From Cinnamomum chago (lineage: Eukaryota; Streptophyta; Magnoliopsida; Laurales; Lauraceae), in NCBI GenBank assembly GCA_038049695.1, contig CP142451.1, positions 12,026,001 through 12,090,000 of the forward strand: a stretch of DNA of 64,000 nucleotides. Direction: 5' to 3'. This document shows, one piece after another, positions 23,301 to 31,954 of this stretch. Numbering within the stretch: the first letter of the stretch is position 1; each line of letters begins with the position of its first letter. The translations under genes were made by a program, and so were the position numbers. The notes beneath the pieces were generated by a model that did no database searches, was not told the origin of the DNA, and was given only the letters and a program-made list of their open reading frames with translations.

Positions 23301-24901
23301 CATGCTAAAGTCTCATTCATATATAAAAACAACCAACAAATTTGATATGTAAAAACAACCATCAGTTATTTACACCGTCACCATTTGTTTACATCAAATG
23401 TAAGACACATTGGATCACACGCGGAACAATGGAATGGATACATCCAAAATAAAAACAATTACTACGCAAATATGGCAAAAAACACTGCAGTACATCTCAA
23501 ATTCTTGGTTATACATTGACTCATCCCCTCTCTTCCACCACCGCATTTGTTTCTAAAGCATTTTCATCCTCTACCACGTCTGCCAATTAAAACCTTTCAT
23601 GTCATATTAGACATAAAGCGAAAGCGAACTCGATCCGATCCCAACTCCGCTCTATCGGTCGCCCTATCTTCATCCGAGAAAAGGCCCAAATCTGCTCCAC
23701 ATGTAAAACCATTGTGCATCGATAAAAGATAAACATAATAAAACATGGAGATCATTTGATCATAAAGTAAAATTATTACCTGTAAAAATTGAAGTGGGCC
23801 CGTAAGTGTTCTGATCCCATCTTTCAATCTTGTTGCTCTACCTAGAGTCCTATACAAATTTGCCAGACAGGCTGGCCCCCACGCATATCTTTCAAATGTC
23901 CTAAACAACTCAAGGAGGTATCCGTTCCCCCTCGACCCGGAAGTATTGCTACAAATTTGTTGGGCCACTAAGCAAAATAGGTATGCACGGGTATAACGTT
24001 GTACAATTTCTTCAGATGCCCCCTCTGGACATCTGCCAAAATGGAGACGAAACCAGGTGTACTTTATTTGTGCACCCATGCAGTCCAAAGCTTGGTTGGG
24101 AACTATCCCTAATAAGTCAAAACATAATGCTCTCATCTCTTCTACCCTGGCAATTGTACGACCCGTAACTAGCCTTCCATCGATGGGAAGGCCATAAATG
24201 TAGGCAACATCCTCCAATGTTATTGTCGCCTCGTCGAAGTTAAAATGGAAAGTATTAGTCTCGGGTCTCCATCTCTCCACCAGCGCCCATATAATGCCAT
24301 GGTGAATTTTCATTTTACCAATTGAGGCCAAATTGTGTAGGCCGACCATACGGACAATTTCTTCTTGACTTTCATTTAATTCCCAGAATTCATTTAAAGG
24401 GTCAACTGGGATGCACTTCAGTGGGCCAAGCTCCTGCAATTAACAAATGCATAACATCATAACAAGAGACTCGCGAGAAACCATCTGAAAATAATAGAAT
24501 TATGTTAAAGTTTAGAAATGAATTGACTCTACCTGCCCTTCCCATATCACTTTTGATATATGATTATCTTGATCAGTAAGGATATGTTTATCCAAAGGAC
24601 CGGGATCCATCTTTCAACTATCCAGTCACAAAAAGAATAAAAGTTAAAAATACAAAATATGGCAAGAACCATTATTTCAACTGCATTATACATGATCACC
24701 TCAATAGCTAACAGCTAGCCAATCAATTACTCTAATACCTCATCATCACTAGTCATTACTATTATAGTGACCAGTTTGGTTATTATAATGTGTCCATCTG
24801 TGTTTGTATGAATGTTTATGTATATCATCATAACAGTAATTATTATTATTATTATTACTGCTATCAATCAAAGATTTAATTAGAGAAACTCTATTCTCAT
24901 A

Positions 24902-24939
<38 letters not shown>

Positions 24940-27900
24940 ATATTTATTTATGTTTTTAAATCTTGTGAAGTGGGATTTTTAAATTTTGGAGTGTGGCAGC
25001 TGGCAACGCCTCAAGTGGGATTTGGTTTTCATTTTTCTTTGAATCTGGAACTGGTTTTTATTTTTCATTTTTCTTGGAATCTGGGACATGGGTTTTGCTC
25101 TATGAGAAGCTGGGTTTTCATTTTCATTTTTTCTTGGCATGTGGGACATGGGTTTTCCTCTATGAATATGATATGTTGGTTTTAGTTTTCATTTGATCTT
25201 AATTTCAAAGTTAGTTGGTTGCAGCAATTGTTGTATACCAATGGTCAGTTCTGTCTCAGTGTACCATTTGACTTTCCAGAATATATTACTCCACATGGAA
25301 AGAGATTTCCCACCAAAGAAAAGATACAGTTGAATGTGAATTTTGGTTTAGCAATGGAAGTTACATTCAACACTGCTAGCCATCCTTTGAAGGTTTACCT
25401 TTAGTTGTAGATTTAGTAGTTGCTTGCGAGCTTTGCTATTATAATCCGACTCTGCAAAAGTTCTAGTTTGGTGCTTGTTTTCTTTTGGACTCCAACTAGA
25501 TGGATTGCTTGGTCTTTATCAAATGATATGGATATTTTCCAGGAAAAAAGACGACAAATGGGGAAAATGGGTTTCTTGTATGAAGCAGATGTGCTTAAAT
25601 GGTCAACTACTGATTTTCGTTTTTCCTATACGGTGAGACATATTAGGTTCCACTGATGGATTACTACTTTCTTCTTCTTGGTCTAACTTACATGTCCTTA
25701 AGTTCATCTATGGTCCAGCTTCACCAAACTGTGCTTCTATCTTGAATGTTCGTATAAGAAAAGGAAAATGTGAACGGTTTCCTCATGAAATTGAAATATG
25801 TATTGGCATTCAGCATGTATGCTGCAGTTTATCGTCTGAAGTGTTGTCTATTTTAATCAGCTACTTCTCTTTGCCTGATTGGAAGTCAAATTCAAGCAAG
25901 CAACCTGTTGCTGATAATCATACTACGAGGATGTCTCTGGCAATAATAATGGTATCTTAATCAAGGTTGAGATACTTGATTCGATCCTAATTTTACCTGT
26001 TGAAAACAATACCAGTGATTCCTTACAACTTGGACTTCAACAATTATATTGCAGTTATGTCACATTGAGGAATTCAACGGATGCACTTAAGGATGTTCCT
26101 CATAAGCGTGATTTCAACAGTTAGCGTTGTTGATACCATTCAGCTTGTCAATGTGTTTTTGGTATGCAGAGGATTACTTTTTCTATGGACTAGAAGCAGT
26201 TATACTTGTTATAGATCATCTATTGACAATTGGTAGAGAATCCCAGGGGTTCACAACTGATGTTTTGCAGTTTGTGCAGTTCAAGAGAAGTTTAAAGGAG
26301 AGCAATGCCGTTTTACTTGATTCAAGAGAGTTATTGTTGTGGTGGATTGGATTCGGTTCTATCTTCAAGGCATCATGATATAATTGTAATCTTAAGAGAT
26401 ATATTTACTTGTTTCCCCTTGATATTTAATGTGAGTTACAACTATGTTGTCTTGTGTCTGGTTTCTTAATTTCAAATCTTATTGTTCATGTGAAATGTTT
26501 ATGTCATTTACTTTGTATGGAAGTAGTTGTTCAGTTTATTGTGTCCCATCATTGTTTTTAGCTGACAAACCATTGTGTTCTAGATACATGCTTTCTGCTT
26601 CTGTATGTTGGCTGCTCACCACTTTAGAAATCCTGCTGTGACTTTTCTCTTATCATGCAACAGTATTGTTGAGTTGTAAACTGCATCATGGTTCGATTTG
26701 GAGCATCCATAACATAAAAAAACAGCAATACATTTACTGTCTTAATTTAATTGGAATTCAACTTTGTTTTGATCTCATCCTTGTATGTTACTTTCAGTTA
26801 AGATGAATAGGCAAATGTTACAATATTATTATGTCCTGCTAATGATCATTCTCGTGTGTTCCTTTGGAGCAGAGGCATCTTGCCAGCAGTCGATGTTATT
26901 GGTGATCATATTTTGGTTGGGGTGAGTTGATGATGCTTTAAGATATTGCGTTTGTGTATTTGCAGATATCATTTATCTCAATCTATTTTATAAACAAAGG
27001 AAAGCATTCTGTTTGAGTCACAGACGCTACAGTTGAAGGGATAGCAGATGTCATTTATCTTGATTTATTTTATAAACAAAAGAAAACATTCTGTTGAGCC
27101 ATAGACACAAAAGTTTAAGGGATTTGATCCCTAATCCAGGAAATCATCTATAACAAAGATGTTTCAGCCAGCTTTAAAACATTGGAGGTTGAAATGACAA
27201 GTAGAAAGGATTTTTAAGATGTTGATAGCATGCATGATTCACCTTTGTCTTGTCAGAATTCTTCTTTCTCAATGCTTTGAAGCTTGAAATTCAACATGAA
27301 CTTTGATGCCTCCATTAGATCTTTTGAAAGTCAAGTCAAGTCAGGTTAAAGCTTCTAGTATTATCTGATATGATCAAGTTTTTTGGGTACTCGACTCTAG
27401 TCTTCAACCTTGTGCTTGTGACATTGAAACAACTTTCTGAGTTAGGGGCATTTGTCTAGTTTTTTTTAGCATTCTGTTGATTTCTTTTTTCTAATATTGA
27501 AATGTGAATAGAAAGGATTTTTAAGATGTCGGTAGCATGGATGATTCACCTTTGTCTTGTCAGTATTCTCCTTTCTCAATATTAAAAAAAAGAAGTATTC
27601 TTCTTTCTCAATGCTTCAAAGCTTGAAATTCAACATGGACTTTGATGTCTCCATTAGATATTTTGAAACTCTAGTCAAGCTACTTCATATGTTTTTTCAA
27701 GGTGGAAAGCTTGTAGTATTATCTGATATGTTCAAGTTTTTTGGGTACTCGATTCTAGTCTTCGATCTTGTGCTTGTGACAATGAACAACTTCTGAGTTA
27801 TGGGCATTTGTCTAGGTTTTTTGAGCATTCTGTTGAGTTCCTTTCTCTAATATTGGAAATTTGTTTCTCAATCAAAAATTTTGAGTAATTGCTTCAATTT

Positions 27901-30408
27901 TAGCTTTCTCAAAAAATAATCTACCTCTTAGCCAAAGTTTCCAGACTTTTCCCCACTTTGAACAAGCATAAAATGAGTTTACTCATGCTGCATCCTCCAT
28001 CTAAATCTTGTTATAATTGCTTGAACTTCTCTCGTCAATATCACTAGCATGATACATTCAGAAAGGAGGCTTACCAAGTACCAACACCTTTACTTGCTTG
28101 TGTGTGTGTGTGTTGCAGTGGTGCGCGGCTAAATAATGTAATAGAACCACAAGAGCACAACGACCTGTAAGAGAGGGGCAATCAAACCACAACGCCCTAC
28201 AAACACCAAGACCTACAACTCCAAGCCTCAATGCAAAACAAGAAGAACAAACAACAACGAATCAAAACCAAATCAAAGACTGCATTTGAAGGAATCGAAC
28301 ACACCTGATTGATTAAGATCGACCTGATCTATTCACTTAGATGAAAGAAAACCCAAAAAATAACCACTGGGGAGATGAGGATGGAGACGATGGAGACGAT
28401 GAGGCTTTGTCGAAGGCGAATGGACGTTAGGACCTTGCGTATTTGCAAATAGGTTGGCGAGGGAGGAAGATGGTGAAATTCGGCTGGGGAGAGAGTTACC
28501 GTTGGTGAAATTAGGGATAGTCGAACAGAGAGGGTTAAACGGATGAAAGGGGCTTTCTTGTGTTGTGATATCGCAACATAATTTGCGATATCGCTACTAA
28601 AAAATTGCGATATCGCAACTTAATTTGCGATACCGCAAATTAAAAACTTGCGGTATCGCAATATATGTTGTGATATCGCAAAAAATACTCAGCTTGTGGT
28701 CTGCCCAGCGGTACGGGCTGTACGGAGAACGTCATGGTAATATGTTGAACTTTGGTAACAGGGGAGGGATATGTGCTACTGTAGGTGACCGTACAGAAAA
28801 TCTCCCATAACAGAAAGTAGGAACATACCTGTTGTTGTTGTATGTGAATGATGAAGTCAGTCCCCCGTTTCTGTCTCTTCAAGTGGGCTAACAAATCTTT
28901 TATTCATACTATCATTTTTCAGTGTGGCCCACCTGCTTGATGGGTCAGATGATGATCTGACGGAGACCATTCCCATTTGGGTCTGTCTCAAAATGCAACA
29001 AAACCAGGAGCATACCTCCTCTGACTCATCTAATGACAAAACCACGAGGAATATACCTGTGGTTGTTGTATAGTTCGCATGTGAACTATGGAGTCCATCA
29101 GCACTATCTATTCAAGTGGGCTCATAGATCTCTATCCATACTATCATCTTTTGGAAGGGCCCACCCGCTTGATGGGTCAGATGATGGATCTGATTGAGAC
29201 CATCCATATTTGGGTCTGTCTTAAAAATCAATGTAATCAAGTTGTGTGAATGAGATCTGTCATTTATTTCCTGTGTTTTTTTGGATTGCAGAAGGAGTTC
29301 TTGCAGGGGCTAAGGCTGCAGTTCTTGCTACCATTGCAAGTGCAATTCCAACGGTAAGAAATGAAATTTGAATTACATAAGTACGCCAAGCTGACTAATC
29401 AGAGGAAGGCTGAGTTTGGCCTAGCTTGTTTTTGGTATTATTGACATGGGCAACTGAACTTATGTAAATCATGGTCTACAATGCAGCTTGCTAGTGTGAG
29501 GATGCTGCCATGGGCAAGGACCTACCTTAATCCCACAGCTCAAGCTCTTATCATCTCATCAGGTGATTATTATTGATGTTGTTGTTAATCCTACTACTAC
29601 TGCTGTTATTATGATTATGATTATTACTGCTACTATGCTACTATTACAATCATTATTATATATGCACTTCGATCTGTGTCAATGTTATGGTGCTAGTGGG
29701 ATGGAACAGTCCGGGCCAACCAGGCCTACATTGCATTTGGGCTATGTTTTAGGTCTTCTGGACTGCAGCTTATGCCTAAAACTAGCCTATCCTGACACCT
29801 TCAGTACAAAACCAAATAAATTTTGAAACCTGGCTAGGTCATGGGTCACATAATTTTGAGAACGGATGGGGCTGGGACTAACTTTCAGGCCTATAGGCTG
29901 GAGTAACTAAACAGACTGGGCTTAAATTAGCAACAGGCCTTGCCCAATCTGGCCCATGAAAACCCATAATCAGTAAATCTCAACATACTTGGGGGTTTGG
30001 TGATGGGCCTCAATATCACTCAGATCAGCAGTGATGTTATTCAACAATCAGACTGAATCTACGATTGGGCTGTGATTGACTTCCCACTTGATTTAGTTTT
30101 CCCTTCTTGGAATGATTCAATCTTGCAGTAAATATATAACACTCAAGCATGAGTAAAAGTCATTAGTCATGACCATTACCTATCATAGTTACAGGGCTAG
30201 ACTGAAAGACAAAGGTTTTTCCTTGATGTAAAAACTGGGCCCTTATATTACACGGCTGGGTGGATATACTCATTTCCATATTGTTGTTACAAGTAATGAA
30301 ATGGTGTTTGTGATGGCAGCTGCGGGTGCTGCATACTTTATAGTTGCGGACAAGACTGTGCTGGCTTCAGCAAGGAAGAACTCCTTCGAGCAGGCCCACC
30401 AACGTTGA
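17342..30408 (+). CDS. ENOD93: Early nodulin 93-like protein, copy 2, complete, interrupted by an 11.8-kb intron
   Basis: Four exons: 17342-17468, 29292-29353, 29487-29562 and 30320-30408. All introns are GT/AG and the joined frame is 117 codons plus TGA. Exon 1 encodes MASGSSSSKAPQMAKRVVFS, followed by LASLDQKLAMAKRSSH, the usual ENOD93 N-terminus. Its split codon joins exon 2 to give the family signature SHEGV(L)AGAKAA. Length and order fit the family (about 105-120 aa). The protein core is hydrophobic with one or two likely membrane segments (AAVLATIASAIPT; ALIISSAAGAAYFIVA). Intron 1 contains a complete MULE (17542-28806). Whether transcripts still splice across it cannot be told from sequence, but all splice sites remain intact and the insertion is well clear of both borders. 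Confidence 0.85.
17542..17743 (+). repeat. MULE left terminal inverted repeat
   Basis: It starts GGGACATTTTCTGTACGG. Its inner half contains 14-bp palindromic motifs of the type TTGCGATATCGCAA at 17667, 17687, 17710 and 17730, and another just inside at 17750, that is at 20, 23, 20 and 20 bp steps. Confidence 0.96.
18936..21755 (+). pseudogene. MuDR-type MULE transposase with frameshift and premature stop
   Basis: The first part (18936 on) encodes a PB1-like N-terminal domain (ICIICHYNG, VYIGGEQKVIWVDV). A 2-nt offset near 19137 shifts the frame; the homologous reading resumes as NGRSFTFITIKSDDDL. Probable exons 2 (about 19460-19548) and 3 (19619-21755) follow. Exon 3 has the MuDR DNA-binding zinc region (GDHQCPWRIHG, YSEKHTC), the MULE catalytic domain (IAVDGAHLRGKY, IVSDRQKSL, the Glu of TTNIAECTNSLLKEA), a SWIM zinc finger (CSCRKWDVLGIACSHALAA) and a C-terminal CCHC knuckle (CSNCRQIGHNRKRC). 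An in-frame TAG at 20343-20345 separates the DNA-binding and catalytic domains, with the same frame open on both sides. It is probably a former CAG (Gln). Confidence 0.9.
22540..23170. repeat. Degenerate repeat region inside the MULE
   Basis: Words such as CTTCTCTTCACC, ACACATGAAG, ATCTTAATTCACA and TGCACATTCACATT recur at uneven intervals of roughly 90-140 bp. The region lies between the 3' ends of the converging transposase and PMD genes and is non-coding. Confidence 0.55.
23602..24610 (-). CDS. Plant mobile domain (PMD) protein carried by the MULE
   Basis: Three exons on the reverse strand: 24533-24610 (MDPGPLDKHILTDQDNHISK, then VIWEGQ), 23780-24433 and 23602-23691. All have GT/AG borders in phase 0, giving 273 codons plus TGA. 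Recognisable PMD landmarks are FWELNESQEEIVRMVGLHNL, VERWRPETNTFHF, EATITLEDVAYIYGLPIDG and the C-terminal IWAFSRMKIGRP. The PMD family includes MAIN and MAIL1, nuclear proteins needed for transposon silencing and genome stability, and PMD genes are known to be carried by MuDR and Ty3 elements. This protein ends soon after the last conserved motif, so it is shorter than the MAIN/MAIL1 proteins. It is convergent with the transposase. It has no internal stop, unlike the transposase. Confidence 0.85.
24904..24936. repeat. (CT)n microsatellite
   Basis: About 33 bp of CT dinucleotides upstream of the PMD gene, near the border with the captured host fragments. Confidence 0.95.
25225..25632 (+). pseudogene. 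Captured fragment of a VIT/VWA (ITIH-like) gene
   Basis: Two exons with intact borders: 25225-25392 (56 codons, containing GQFCLSVPFDFPEYITPHGK and KEKIQLNVN) and 25543-25632 (30 codons, containing GKMGFLYEADVLKWSTTDF). Both match the N-terminal VIT region of plant inter-alpha-trypsin-inhibitor heavy-chain-like proteins, and they are in the same order and phase as in such genes. The rest of that gene, including the VWA domain, is missing. Upstream, 24970-25200 has a repeated TGGGACATGGGTTTT-CTCTATGA motif but no recognised exon. The intron is kept, so capture was from genomic DNA. Confidence 0.6.
25676..26122 (+). pseudogene. Captured fragment, probably of a VPS13-like gene
   Basis: An open stretch reads FIYGPASPNCASILNVRIRK, then FPHEIEICIGIQHVCCSLSS and ISYFSLPDW. 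After a one-base frame change near 25925 it continues as GILIKVEILDSILILPVE and LQLGLQQLYCSYVTL to a stop at about 26122. The pattern resembles the repeated chorein/VPS13 region of plant VPS13-like lipid-transfer proteins, but I recognise it only from general pattern and am unsure. It follows the VIT fragment directly without a common reading frame, so two donor genes are likely. Confidence 0.4.
26964..27815. repeat. Internal duplications in the MULE
   Basis: Two diverged adjacent pairs are present. First, an about 81-bp unit (GCAGATATCATTTATCT and GCAGATGTCATTTATCT) at 26964 and 27045. Second, a unit of about 255-305 bp at 27206-27460 and 27510-27815, both starting GAAAGGATTTTTAAGATGT and ending near GGGCATTTGTCTAG; the second carries a short insertion. 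No protein is recognisable. Confidence 0.75.
27816..28562. other. Right subterminal part of the MULE, no gene seen
   Basis: Contains a (GT)n run at about 28099-28113. Then comes a GA/CGA-rich stretch (28370-28500) like a 5' UTR or promoter, next to the right TIR. No open frame of note. Confidence 0.45.
28605..28806 (-). repeat. MULE right terminal inverted repeat
   Basis: Inverted copy of 17542-17743. It has palindromic TTGCGATATCGCAA-type motifs at 28605, 28625, 28648 and 28668, and two further copies just inside at 28563 and 28583. The outer end reads GTACAGAAAATCTCCC. Confidence 0.96.
28821..29227. repeat. Diverged direct repeat in the 3' part of ENOD93 intron 1
   Basis: 28821-28993 and 29048-29227 share ATACCTGT-GTTGTTGTAT, CTTGATGGGTCAGATGATG and ATTTGGGTCTGTCT in order. 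The second ends exactly where the visible homology to block 1 begins. The intron has therefore had its own old tandem duplication before the MULE arrived next to it. Confidence 0.8.
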
Positions 30409-31954
30409 AGCTTGATTTATTGCATGTAACTAGCCAGCCCCATAGATGGGATGGGACTATGATGATGATGTAACTAGCCAGTCCCATAGATGGGATAGGA
30501 CTATGATGATGATGATGAAAAATGAACTTAGCTTGTACTCTGCTTATTATATATATATAGATAAATGAGAAGCGAGTTTAGTTTTGGATAACAATTGAGT
30601 TGCAGCAAGGAATCAAGTAAGAAAAAAAAAATCTTGGTTTGCATGTCAAAAGTATGCTCCTGTTTATGGGTACCCCACCTAGATGCATCTAATTACAAGA
30701 ATAAGGAGACGGGAAGGATATGATGCGGATTAATGATTGTTCAAAGTCCACTCTAGTTAGATTATTTTAATCCTTCACTGTAGTGCCTTAAAAGTTTTAG
30801 CAGTTTGAAAGATGGATTGGATCAATCCTAAGTCAGTGGTGTTCATTTGCTGGGTTAAACGACCCATTTATTTCTCAGGCCTAAAATTCAGGACTGGATT
30901 CAGCTCATCTGCCAGAAAGTCAGGCCCAGGTCTAGCCCATTCGCAAAGTTTATAACCCCCGTAGTATGAAGTTTGTTGGATCAGGCTGGTCCTCAATAAC
31001 ATGTAACCCCTACTTCCCTTAGCATGCACTGTTGATGATACTGAACTGAAGTGCCTGTATATTGGATAATCATGTTCCCTTCTATTATGCTTCCAGTACA
31101 TCCATCTTTATACTTCCCAACATCTCTACGCCAAGATGGAAGATGTCTTGAACCGTGTTCTGTTAGGATTATAACCTGAAAATCTTAGTGTGCTCCCATT
31201 GCCTTTCAGCCTGCCCGCATCACTGATATGGATCCAATTGTAGATGATCACATATAACATGGATGATGATTATATGGACAGGATGAATCATGTCAAAGCA
31301 ACAAGGAAGACTGTTTGTGACCTGTTGGGTAGACGTCTTGTGTTCTGGGTAAACAGGATTGGTAATAGGTTGAGTCCATTGGAGTAGCCAGGACCAGGTT
31401 GAGTCCATATGTATTTTGGCAATAGGTAATTGTACCAGCAGTCACCGGCTTTCCTCAAGGCATATGATCTAACCTGTAAACCTTAGGTCTAAGAGTGGAA
31501 AAGAAAAGAGTTTTTTTTCTATGCCTGTGGACATAGGCACACCGCTGAACCCACATAAATCTTTTTTTTTTTTTTCTAATTCTCCCCTGTATATTTGCTT
31601 TGTGTGGTTGATTCAGGTTGTTACACTTTAGCGCACAGCATGAATATAAACCTTGAGCATGGGAGATAACTAGCTACTATTTTAGTGATTTTTGATCCCT
31701 TTATTTCTTCTCTTCTATAACTAACAGCATTGGTCTCAAGTAAGAACTTAATTTGGAGGGTTAATTATATCATTTTGGCTTTTTTATGAATAATGTAATG
31801 CCATCATTATGACATCTTAGTCAGAAATACATTTGTGGGCTGTTCATGATGATGACCTTTTCACACCATCAATCTTCAATCTTCACTGTTTCTCTGCAAC
31901 TCTAGATCCTCTCAAAGATCATGACAATATAAATAGAAGTGAAGATGGAAGCTT

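Larger units (their letters stand above)
17542..28806. mobile_element. 11,265-bp MULE (Mutator-like element) in ENOD93 intron 1
   Basis: The ends are 202-bp inverted repeats (17542-17743 and 28605-28806) that I count as matching at 196 of 202 positions. Outside them is a perfect 9-bp target duplication, ATAACAGAA, at 17533-17541 and 28807-28815. Inside are a MuDR-type transposase (18936-21755, +), a plant mobile domain gene (23602-24610, -) and host-gene fragments (25225-26122, +). TIR similarity and the perfect target duplication suggest a fairly recent insertion. The transposase is broken, so movement today would need help from another copy. Confidence 0.96.

Noticed and set aside
26875-26930. 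Short reading LPAVDVIGDHILVG inside the MULE
   Set aside because: It looks exon-like but is too short to assign to a donor gene.
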